Shown piece after piece: positions 56,523-64,000 of a DNA stretch of 64,000 nucleotides (positions are counted from its first letter, which is position 1; each line of letters starts with the position of its first letter). The stretch spans positions 1 through 64,000 of the forward strand of contig JAEUMD010000018.1 in NCBI GenBank assembly GCA_016793635.1. Reading direction: 5' to 3'. The translations under genes and the position numbers were made by a program. The notes under the pieces are model-generated. The model had not been told where the DNA came from. It saw only the letters and a program-made list of their open reading frames with translations, and did no database searches. This stretch comes from Hyphomicrobiaceae bacterium (GTDB taxonomy: Bacteria; Pseudomonadota; Alphaproteobacteria; Rhizobiales; Hyphomicrobiaceae).

Positions 56523-56548
56523 GGAGCCGCGCGTTTCCGCGCGGCTCC
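56523..56548 (-). terminator. Terminator hairpin of porin gene 2
   Basis: A perfect 11-base stem GGAGCCGCGCG/CGCGCGGCTCC with loop TTTC, 40 bases past the porin stop. The T-run is weak on the minus strand (TTCGCGTTTG) and better on the plus strand (CTATTTTC), so it may be bidirectional. Confidence 0.75.
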
Positions 56549-56587
56549 CTATTTTCAGGCTCTGATTGTCAGCTTGCGGCTGTCAGA

Positions 56588-57862
56588 TCAGAACTGGATG
56601 CGTGCACCCGAGTAGACCGTGTCGATGTCCTGCGTCGGGATCGCCGCACCGGCGTTGTTCAGGAGATCAGCCTCGAAGTGACGGTAGCCGAGGTACAGCT
56701 CCATCGCGGCAGCGTCGATGTTCTGGACGAGGCCGACACCATACGACGTGCCTTCCACCGACGAGATATTGGCAGCAGCGAAAACATTATTGGCGTTGAA
56801 GTTGCCGAACACACCAGCAGCTGCAGTTGTATCAGACTCGGCGTACTCGCCGAACAGGGTCGTCTTGCCGAGAGGCGTCCACTTCTGCTGGATACCAGCC
56901 CGGACGCTCCAGTAGAAGAAGTCCCCGTAACCAGCCAGATCGAACTCGCGGCTGACAGCAGCGAACTCACCGAACAGGCCGGTCGGCGTGTGCATCACAG
57001 AGATAGAACCCCGGATCTCTTCGAAGTCCGGACGGTCGAAACCGTAAAGCTCAGCCGGCAGATTGTAGCCAGCGTCACCCGTCTGGTCGCGCTCGACGTG
57101 GTAGCCGATGCCGCCGGCGATCTTGATGCCGTTGAACTCACCAGCGTAGCGCAGAGCGACATCCCACATGTCGTCCTCACCCCAAGAGGCGGACACCATG
57201 AAGCCGCCGATCGTGGGGGAGTCGTAGCGAACCAGATTGGCGCGATCCGAGTCGAGGAACGAGAAGACGTCGTTGACCTCAAGCGTCGAGCCGCGGAAGG
57301 TGAGACCAGCGCCAGGGGCCGCGTTGAGGTTGGCGCCAGCGAACGGAGCGATGCCCGCGATCGAGAAGAGCACGATGTCGTCCGTCGCATGCGACTGCTG
57401 GCCGACCGTGATCGTGCCGAGCGTCTTGCTCTTCAAGTACCAGTTGGACTGACGAATGGTGAGGCCCGTCGTCGGGTCGTCGTCGGTCGCGGTGTTGCCC
57501 GAAACCTGAGCGCTGACCGCCTCGATCTCGAGGTAGTAACCAGCAGACCAATCACTGTTGATCTTGGCGTCGCCCTTGAAGCGGAAGCGCGTCGACGAGA
57601 AGCCGCTCGTGCCCTGATAAACGTTGGACTCGACGCCGTCATCCCACCAGTAGACCAGCTCGTTGACCTGACCGGAGACGGTCAGCGTCACCTTGCGGTT
57701 GCCCTTGCGGGCGGTGGTGGCCTCGAGCTCTGCGACGCGCTCCTCGAGGTCGGCGCAGCAGTCGCCGCCGAGGTCAGCGGCCTGGGCCGAGGCGCCGCCA
57801 AAAGCCATACCCGCTGCGATAAGCGCGGCGAGGCTGGTCGTCTTGAACAATCCCCCAAACAT
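56588..57862 (-). CDS. Porin (Porin_2 family), paralogue 2
   Basis: A 424-residue outer-membrane porin. ATG 57862 follows GGAGAG at good spacing and starts MFGGLFKTTSLAALIAAG, a signal peptide ending near AQAAD. The mature N terminus GGDCCADLEERVAELEA and barrel opening KVTLTVSGQVNELVYWWDDG nearly repeat porin 1, and it also ends GARIQF. Differences cluster in the middle and late parts (for example GVFGNFNANNVFAAANIS), which likely form surface loops. Each gene has its own terminator, so they are independently transcribed copies from a duplication. Confidence 0.95.
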   Translation of the reverse strand: MFGGLFKTTSLAALIAAGMAFGGASAQAADLGGDCCADLEERVAELEATTARKGNRKVTLTVSGQVNELVYWWDDGVESNVYQGTSGFSSTRFRFKGDAKINSDWSAGYYLEIEAVSAQVSGNTATDDDPTTGLTIRQSNWYLKSKTLGTITVGQQSHATDDIVLFSIAGIAPFAGANLNAAPGAGLTFRGSTLEVNDVFSFLDSDRANLVRYDSPTIGGFMVSASWGEDDMWDVALRYAGEFNGIKIAGGIGYHVERDQTGDAGYNLPAELYGFDRPDFEEIRGSISVMHTPTGLFGEFAAVSREFDLAGYGDFFYWSVRAGIQQKWTPLGKTTLFGEYAESDTTAAAGVFGNFNANNVFAAANISSVEGTSYGVGLVQNIDAAAMELYLGYRHFEADLLNNAGAAIPTQDIDTVYSGARIQF

Positions 57863-58378
57863 GTAAACTCTCCGATCGACAGACGCTACTGGCACGCACA
57901 ATCCGCTTGATTGCGGTACCGACTAAGTAGTGCGGGCTGAGACTGTGGAAGCGGCACTCCGCCTCTTTCCTCAGCCAGCTTGAGGGTATGTAACCGGACG
58001 GACGGCGGATCGTAAACCGCGAATGCTGTCATCAACAGAATTGGACATTGTTGCGTTGCTCATCCGCAACGCGATGATTCGATGCCAGCCACTCCTGATC
58101 CAGGTCGGCGGCCCGGATGGACCGATCTGACGCCCGTTCGGTCTGCGGCAAAACCCGTATTGCCGCCGGATGGATTGGCGTTAGATTGTTCGCGGAACAG
58201 GAAAATATTCCAATTGAGCCGGATGCGGCGTGCGCGGCCGCCGGGGTGCGGGTCGCGACGTCGCCACCTGTCGCCCCCTGTGGATAAGCGACCACCAGAG
58301 CATGTCGCGAACGCCGCCGCGCCCGTGCAATCAGGCCGGGGCGAGCCGCAGGAGACCCGGCAAGCAGGAGACCGGCAA
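57863..58378. other. Divergent promoter region between porin 2 and the UbiH-type gene
   Basis: No supported gene. It holds porin 2 and hydroxylase promoters. A perfect DnaA-box word TGTGGATAA is at 58279-58287. Confidence 0.5.
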
Positions 58379-59668
58379 ATGGTCAACGATCCGAGTAAAG
58401 ATGTAGGCGCCACGCCTTCGGGCGATCCGTCCGGCCGCACCGATTTCGATGTGGTCGTGGTCGGCGGCGGCCCTGCCGGCCTCGCGGCGGCCCTGGCCGT
58501 CGCCTCGACCGGGGCCAGGACTGCCATCGCAGCGCCGCCCCATCGCCCAGCTGGCGACCGCCCTGACATGCGGACAGCGGCTCTTTTTCCCGGCTCCGTC
58601 GCAATGCTCGACCGCATCGGCGTCTGGACGGCGGTCAGCGGCGCCAGCGCCGTGATGAAGGCGATCCGGCTGGTCGACGACCGCGACGCACTGCTGCGAG
58701 CACCAGAAGTCCTGTTCGAAGCGAAAGAAATCGGGCGCGACGATTTTGGCTACAACGTCCCGAACGCGCCGCTCGTCGCCGCGTTGGAGGCGCGCTGCCG
58801 GTCCCAGGGCTCCGGCGTGACGCTGATCGACACCAAGGGCGTCACCGGCGTCGCCATTGGCGAAACACAGGTGGAGTTGACACTGGCGGAAGGGCGAAAG
58901 GTCACCGCCCTGCTGGTCGCCGGCGCCGACGGGCGCCGCTCCGCGACCCGCGCCGCCGCCGGCATCGGAACGCGCGCCTGGGCCTACGGGCAAAGCGCCG
59001 TCACGGCTGTTTTCTCCCACTCCCGATCGCACCACGGGATTTCGACCGAGCTGCATCGCGCCGCCGGCCCCTGCACCGTCGTGCCGATGCCAGGAGCCGC
59101 GTCGAGCCTCGTCTGGGTCGAACGCCCCGAGGAGGCTGAACGACTTGCCGGCCTCGACGATGGCGAGTTCCGCCGCACGCTCGAAGTCCGCCTCAAGGGC
59201 CTGCTCGGGGCGATCGGGACATTGAGCCCGCGCGTCGTATTCCCCCTCTCGGGGCTGACAGCCGAGCAATTCGGGCAACACCGCGTCGCATTGATTGGCG
59301 AAGCCGCTCACGTCGTACCGCCGATCGGCGCCCAGGGGTTGAACCTCGGCCTTCGCGACGGCGCCGCCCTCGCCGATTGCGTCCGCGCCGCGCTGGCCGA
59401 GGGACGCGACATCGGCGGTCCGGACGCCCTTGCCGCTTACGACAAGGCACGCCGGGCCGATATCGCCTCCCGGATCTGGAGCATCGACCTCTTGAACAAG
59501 TCGCTGCTGTCGCCGCTGCTTCCGGTCCACCTGCTGCGAGGCGCGGGCCTCGTGGCGCTCAAGACCATCGGACCGCTGCGCCGCCTGATCGTTCGCGAGG
59601 GCCTGCAACCGTCGTTTGCCGAGCCCGAGCTGATGCGCCCGCTGTCTGCCGCCCCTCCCGCTGCGTGA
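58379..59668 (+). CDS. FAD-dependent monooxygenase, UbiH/UbiF/COQ6 type
   Basis: Flavin hydroxylase of the ubiquinone-biosynthesis group, which hydroxylates the aromatic ring of ubiquinone precursors. ATG 58379 follows CAGGAG. The 429 residues have the dinucleotide motif VVVVGGGPAGLAAALAVA, the DG motif LLVAGADGRRS, and the C-terminal FAD motif RVALIGEAAHVVPPIGAQGLNLGLRD, which is diagnostic for UbiH-like enzymes. Which ring position it hydroxylates cannot be read. It stands alone, 186 bases before an acyltransferase gene in the same direction. Confidence 0.9.
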   Translation: MVNDPSKDVGATPSGDPSGRTDFDVVVVGGGPAGLAAALAVASTGARTAIAAPPHRPAGDRPDMRTAALFPGSVAMLDRIGVWTAVSGASAVMKAIRLVDDRDALLRAPEVLFEAKEIGRDDFGYNVPNAPLVAALEARCRSQGSGVTLIDTKGVTGVAIGETQVELTLAEGRKVTALLVAGADGRRSATRAAAGIGTRAWAYGQSAVTAVFSHSRSHHGISTELHRAAGPCTVVPMPGAASSLVWVERPEEAERLAGLDDGEFRRTLEVRLKGLLGAIGTLSPRVVFPLSGLTAEQFGQHRVALIGEAAHVVPPIGAQGLNLGLRDGAALADCVRAALAEGRDIGGPDALAAYDKARRADIASRIWSIDLLNKSLLSPLLPVHLLRGAGLVALKTIGPLRRLIVREGLQPSFAEPELMRPLSAAPPAA

Positions 59669-59854
59669 CCCACCCCACACGCCGGCGCATCGGGGCGCAG
59701 CGCGATGCCGAGCCCGGGGAGCATTGCCGCAGGGCATCGACGGGGTATTGACGGCAGCCGCGCTCTGCGGGGACAAGGGCAGGCTGCATGCGCAATCGGA
59801 AACGCTGCTGCCCGACGCACTCCGCCGACGCTCACCCGCTGGTGCCCGCCCCAT

Positions 59855-60787
59855 ATGCCCATCCCGACCGAGAAGCCCATCTCGAACACGCGCGACCTCC
59901 AGTTCCGGCTGGAGTATCTGTTCCTGCGCGCCGTCGTCGGAGTGGTTCGCATGTTCCCGCTCGAGGTCGCGACGCGGATCTCCGCCCGCGTCTGGCGCTT
60001 TCTCGCCCCGCGCATCAACCCGAAGCGCCATCAGCGCGCACTCGACAATCTCGCCATCGCCTTCCCCGAGAAGAGCGACGCGGAGCGCGCAGCGCTTGCC
60101 GACGCGCATTGGGGCAACCTCGGCCGCGTGATGGTCGAGACGATGCGCTTGAACGAGATCCTCGACGATACCTCCCGCATCGAGATCCGCTCCGGCAAGG
60201 TATTCGGCCGTTACAAGGACAAGCTCGGACCGATCGTTGGTATCTCGCTGCACCTCGGCAACTACGAGCTCGCCATCTGGCCATTGGCGCTCGCCGGCGC
60301 GAACCCGGCCGCCGTCTATCGCTCCGTCAACAATCCTTATGTCGACGAGTTCCTGCGCCACATGCGCGACCGGCTCTATCCGGGCGGCCTGTTCGGGCGC
60401 GGCGGTGTGGAGGGTGACCATGGCGAGAGCCAGAAGACCGCCCGCGTCATCATGGACTACGTGCGCCGCGGAGGACGGCTCGGCATGGTGTGCGATCTCT
60501 ACGACAGAACCGGCGTGCCGGTGCCGTTCTTCGGCAAGGATGCGATGACACAAGCGATCGGCGTGATGATCGCACGCCGCGTCGGTGCCCGCATCTGGCT
60601 CGCGCGCTGCGTGCGCAAGGGAACCTCGAGCCGGTTCTGGATCGAGCTCGAGGAATTGCGCATTCCGCGCACGCAGGACCAGTCGGCCGATATCCGCGCC
60701 GCGATGGTCGAGATGCAGCAGGTATTCGAACGCTGGGTGCGCGAGGTACCCGAGCAGTGGATGTGGTCGAACCGGCGCTGGAGCTGA
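59855..60787 (+). CDS. Lysophospholipid/lipid A acyltransferase, LpxL/HtrB family
   Basis: Inner-membrane-associated acyltransferase probably adding a secondary acyl chain to lipid A. ATG 59855 is the first start giving a normal family N terminus. The 310 residues have a hydrophobic anchor near 25-45 (YLFLRAVVGVVRMFPLEVA). The HX4E catalytic motif is His133 to Glu138 in ISLHLGNYEL, and GRLGMVCDLYDRTGVPVPFFGK is the second conserved block. Lauroyl versus other chain specificity cannot be read. It faces mfd tail to tail. Confidence 0.88.
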   Translation: MPIPTEKPISNTRDLQFRLEYLFLRAVVGVVRMFPLEVATRISARVWRFLAPRINPKRHQRALDNLAIAFPEKSDAERAALADAHWGNLGRVMVETMRLNEILDDTSRIEIRSGKVFGRYKDKLGPIVGISLHLGNYELAIWPLALAGANPAAVYRSVNNPYVDEFLRHMRDRLYPGGLFGRGGVEGDHGESQKTARVIMDYVRRGGRLGMVCDLYDRTGVPVPFFGKDAMTQAIGVMIARRVGARIWLARCVRKGTSSRFWIELEELRIPRTQDQSADIRAAMVEMQQVFERWVREVPEQWMWSNRRWS

Positions 60788-60833
60788 CACGCGATCAGCG
60801 CGACCTTGCAGCCGGCCGCCGACGCCCCGGGCC

Positions 60834-63800
60834 TCACGCTGCTTTGACGGCCTTGCCAGCGATGCTGGCCAGTTCGGCGATGAATGCCCGCACGCCCTTG
60901 AGTCGGCGCTCGGCCTGCTCCCAATCGGCCTTGAACACCAAGCGCTGATCGGCCTGGAGCTTGATAAGGCCGCGTGATTTCTGCAGGAAATCGACGAGGC
61001 CCGCCGGGTTGGCGAACGCGCTCTTGCGGAACGTGACCAGCGCACCCTTCGGCCCGGCATCGACCTTGGCGACGCCAGCCTGACGGCAGAGCCCCTTGAT
61101 CTCCATCACATCGAGCAGATGGCGCACCTCGTCGGGCAGCGCGCCGAAGCGGTCGACCAGCTCGGCGGCAAAGGAATCGATGTCGGCGCGGGTGCCGAGA
61201 CCGGACAGCCGCCGGTAAAGCCCCAGGCGAAGCTGGAGATCAGTGACGTAAGTTTCCGGAATGAGGATCGACGTGCCGAGCGCGATCTCGGGCGTCCATT
61301 GTTCCTCGGCCGCGGCGAGATCACCGCCCTTCATCGCCGCGACGGCTTCCTCAAGCATGGTCTGGTAGAGCTCGAAGCCAACCTCGCGGATGTGCCCCGA
61401 CTGCTCCTGGCCAAGCAGGTTGCCGGCACCGCGAATGTCGAGATCGTGGCTCGCGAGACTGAATCCAGCGCCGAGCGTGTCGAGCGAATGGAGCACCTTG
61501 AGCCGCTTCTCCGCGCCCTCGGTCAGCACCTGGTTCGGCGGTGTCGTGAAATAGGCATAGGCACGCGCCTTCGAACGGCCGACGCGGCCGCGCAATTGAT
61601 ACAGCTGGGCGAGGCCGAACATGTCGGCGCGATGCACGATCAGCGTGTTCGCATTCGGCACGTCGAGACCGGATTCGACGATCGCGGTCGAGAGCAGGAT
61701 GTCGTACTTGCCCTCGTAGAACGCCGTCATCACGTCCTCGAGCTCGGTCGGCGAAAGCTGGCCGTGCGCACGCGCGACGCGCAGCTCCGGCACGGCCTCG
61801 GCCAGGAAGGTTGCGACGTCGTCGAGGTCGGCGATGCGCGGCACGACATAGAACGACTGGCCCCCGCGGAACCGCTCGCGGCGAAGCGCTTCGCGCAGGA
61901 TCACTGGATCGAACGGCGAGATGTATGTGCGCACAGCGAGGCGATCGACCGGCGGCGTGGTGATGAGAGACAGCTCGCGAACGCCGGAAAGAGCGAGTTG
62001 CAATGTCCGCGGAATGGGCGTCGCCGAGAGCGTGAGAACGTGCACGTCCTCGCGCAGTTGCTTCAGGCGCTCCTTGTGGGTGACGCCGAAGTGCTGCTCC
62101 TCGTCGATGATGAGGAGTCCGAGACGCGCGAATTGAATCTGCTTGCCGAGCAGCGCATGGGTACCGACGACGATGTCGATCTGCCCGCTTTTAAGACCGT
62201 CTTTGACCTCGGCGAGATCCTTGGTGCCGACCAGCCGCGACGCCTGCGCGACTCGCACGGGCAGGCCGCGGAAGCGCTCCGAGAAGGTCTTGAAGTGCTG
62301 GCGCGCGAGCAGAGTCGTCGGCACGACGACCGCGACCTGGAGACCATTGAGCGCGGCGACGAATGCGGCGCGTAAAGCCACCTCGGTCTTGCCGAAGCCG
62401 ACGTCGCCGCAGACGAGGCGGTCCATCGGACGACCCGTTCCGAGATCCTCGACCACGGCATCGATGCTCGCCGCCTGGTCCTCCGTCTCCTCGTAGGGGA
62501 AACGCGCGACGAACTCGTCGTAGGCGCCCGTCGGCGGCGAGATGGCGGGGGCCTCCTTCAACTGGCGCAACGCGGCGATCTTGATGAGCTCGGAGGCGAT
62601 CTCCTGCAACCGCTTCGTCAACCGCGCCTTGCGCGATTGCCACGCGGCTCCGCCGAGCTTGTCGAGCTGCGCCGTGCCGTCATCCGTACCGTAGCGCGAC
62701 AGAAGCTCGATGTTCTCGACCGGCAGGAACAGCTTGTCGCCGCCCTGGTAGGTGATCTCCAGGCAGTCGTGCGGCGCGCCGAGCGCGGTGATCGTCTTCA
62801 AGCCGGCGAAGCGACCAATGCCGTGATCTGCGTGAACGACGAGATCGCCGACCGACAGGCTCGTCGCCTCGGTCAGCACATCCGCCGCGCGCTTCGACTT
62901 GCGCCGCGGCCGGACAAGCCGGTCACCGAGAATGTCCTGCTCGGCGATGAGCGCGATCTCGGGCGTCTCGAAGCCCTGCTCGATCCCGACCACCGCGAGC
63001 GCCGTGACATCGCCGGGCAGCGCCCTCACCTCGTCGAGGCTTTCGATCTTGCGCATCTCGCCGAGACCGTGATCGGCGAGCAGCCCCTGTAAACGCTCAC
63101 GCGCACCCGGCGTCCACGCGGCAACGACGACGCGGCGTTTGCCCGACTGGAGCTTGGCGATATGCGCGACGACGGCATCGAAGACATTAACGTCGCCCGA
63201 CTGGCGCTCGGGCGCGAACGAGCGGCCGGTTCTGCCATTCCAGGATCGCACGTTCGAAGCGGCCGGTTCCTCGAACGGCGTCAGGCGGTAGATCGGATGG
63301 GCATGGAGCGCCTTGGCCCAGGCGGCGCCGTCGAGGAACATGCGCTCCGGTGGCACCGGCTTGTAGGGCGGCGCTCCAAACGTCTCCTGCTCGCGCGCAT
63401 CGCGCCGTGCGTCGTAGTGCTCGGCGATCAGCTCGAAGCGCTGGCGAAGCGCGTCGTCGGCCATGTGATCGAAGCTGACCGATGCGCCCGGCAGATAATC
63501 GAGCACCGTTTCGAGACGCTCGTGGAACAGCGGCAGCCAGTGCTCTTGCCCGGGGTAGCGCTGCCCAGCGCTCACAGCTTCATAGAGCGGGTCGTCACCG
63601 GTGGCGCCACCGAACAGCTCGACATAGCGACGGCGGAAAAGCGCCGTCGCCTCGTCGCCGAACGCCACCTCTGACATGGCGAGCAGCACGAGCTTCTGCA
63701 CCGGCTTCATGGTCCGCTGCGTCTCGGGATCGAACGTCTTGATGCTCTCGAGGGTATCGCCGAAGAAATCGAGACGGACCGGCGCCGAGCGCCCCGGCGA

Positions 63801-64000
63801 GAAGAGATCGAGGATGCCGCCCCTGACCGCGTATTCGCCGGGCTCCATCACCGTGCCGGTGCGCTGATACCCGAACAACTGCAAGCGCTCTGTGAGACGC
63901 TTGAGGTCGACGCGCTGCCCCGGCGCCACCTGCTTCATGGCCCGGCGAACGAAATCGCGCGGGGGCACGCGCTGCAGAACGGCGTTGATGGTCGTCAACA
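60834..64000 (-). CDS. mfd: Transcription-repair coupling factor Mfd (N terminus beyond window)
   Basis: DNA translocase that removes RNA polymerase stalled at lesions and recruits UvrA. The frame is open to the right window edge, so roughly the first 100 residues are outside. The visible 1055 residues cover the UvrB-homology domains, the RNA-polymerase-interacting domain (LSVGDLVVHADHGIGRF), and the RecG-like translocase with Walker A GDVGFGKTEVALRAAF, DEEQHFGV (DEEQ box), TLSATPIPRTLQLAL and RGRVGRSKARAYAYF. The TRCF C-terminal domain (ELVDRFGALPDEVRHLL) follows. All helicase motifs are intact. Confidence 0.97.
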   Translation of the reverse strand, partial: LTTINAVLQRVPPRDFVRRAMKQVAPGQRVDLKRLTERLQLFGYQRTGTVMEPGEYAVRGGILDLFSPGRSAPVRLDFFGDTLESIKTFDPETQRTMKPVQKLVLLAMSEVAFGDEATALFRRRYVELFGGATGDDPLYEAVSAGQRYPGQEHWLPLFHERLETVLDYLPGASVSFDHMADDALRQRFELIAEHYDARRDAREQETFGAPPYKPVPPERMFLDGAAWAKALHAHPIYRLTPFEEPAASNVRSWNGRTGRSFAPERQSGDVNVFDAVVAHIAKLQSGKRRVVVAAWTPGARERLQGLLADHGLGEMRKIESLDEVRALPGDVTALAVVGIEQGFETPEIALIAEQDILGDRLVRPRRKSKRAADVLTEATSLSVGDLVVHADHGIGRFAGLKTITALGAPHDCLEITYQGGDKLFLPVENIELLSRYGTDDGTAQLDKLGGAAWQSRKARLTKRLQEIASELIKIAALRQLKEAPAISPPTGAYDEFVARFPYEETEDQAASIDAVVEDLGTGRPMDRLVCGDVGFGKTEVALRAAFVAALNGLQVAVVVPTTLLARQHFKTFSERFRGLPVRVAQASRLVGTKDLAEVKDGLKSGQIDIVVGTHALLGKQIQFARLGLLIIDEEQHFGVTHKERLKQLREDVHVLTLSATPIPRTLQLALSGVRELSLITTPPVDRLAVRTYISPFDPVILREALRRERFRGGQSFYVVPRIADLDDVATFLAEAVPELRVARAHGQLSPTELEDVMTAFYEGKYDILLSTAIVESGLDVPNANTLIVHRADMFGLAQLYQLRGRVGRSKARAYAYFTTPPNQVLTEGAEKRLKVLHSLDTLGAGFSLASHDLDIRGAGNLLGQEQSGHIREVGFELYQTMLEEAVAAMKGGDLAAAEEQWTPEIALGTSILIPETYVTDLQLRLGLYRRLSGLGTRADIDSFAAELVDRFGALPDEVRHLLDVMEIKGLCRQAGVAKVDAGPKGALVTFRKSAFANPAGLVDFLQKSRGLIKLQADQRLVFKADWEQAERRLKGVRAFIAELASIAGKAVKAA

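Noticed and set aside
58331-61060. A 909-codon open frame on the minus strand across the UbiH-type and acyltransferase genes
   Set aside because: It is antisense to two well-supported genes, has no family features, and is the kind of long frame high GC creates by codon-position bias.

Overview
This GC-rich window reads as the chromosome of an alphaproteobacterium, most likely of the order Hyphomicrobiales (Rhizobiales). The evidence is a pyruvate dehydrogenase cluster in which E1-beta carries its own lipoyl domain and a DUF5076-type gene sits between E1-beta and E2, two Porin_2-type porins, and a rhizobial-type phosphatidylcholine synthase. Genus cannot be fixed from sequence alone.

Layout. 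1-5468 (+): the end of a pyruvate dehydrogenase operon (pdhB, DUF5076, pdhC, three small envelope or secreted genes, lpdA). 5865-8121 (-): an L,D-transpeptidase lipoprotein and rimO. 8235-8324: a tRNA-Ser(UGA) with an imperfect acceptor stem. 8326-13945: an accessory island of broken parts. It holds an RHS C-terminal tip with a probable immunity gene, a displaced RHS core fragment, IS3 and IS21 remnants, and a second L,D-transpeptidase. 13948-17437 (-): a MacA/MacB-like ABC efflux operon. 17950-18740 (-): two small secreted proteins, the first with an apparent frameshift at codon 3. 19378-24940: a pseudo-caspase fused to a cysteine-less FGE-sulfatase fold (-), then (+) a secreted protein of three DUF4399 domains, a peptidoglycan-binding protein and a membrane-anchored Ser/Thr kinase.

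25016-38864 is a complete glycogen locus. It has PPi-type phosphofructokinase (-), then glgA-glgP-glgB and a 1456-residue GlgX-MalQ fusion (+), closed by a convergent glgC (-). Together these make, branch, phosphorolyse and debranch glycogen and recycle maltodextrins, next to a reversible glycolytic step.

39478-44483 (+) is a probable sulfide-oxidising flavocytochrome c locus: a TAXI-type binding protein without a TRAP permease, a multidomain FccA-like cytochrome, FccB and a small cytochrome c. 44709-51993 (-) is a three-gene operon of SrfB, SrfC and a transmembrane coiled-coil protein. 52444-57862 (-): phosphatidylcholine synthase, a small secreted protein and two porin paralogues with clear terminators. 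58379-64000: a UbiH-type hydroxylase, an LpxL-type acyltransferase and the C-terminal part of mfd, cut by the window edge.

The most unusual items are the doubly inactive caspase-FGE protein beside the kinase, the GlgX-MalQ fusion, the Srf-like operon, the TAXI/FccAB grouping and the rearranged RHS fragments by the tRNA.
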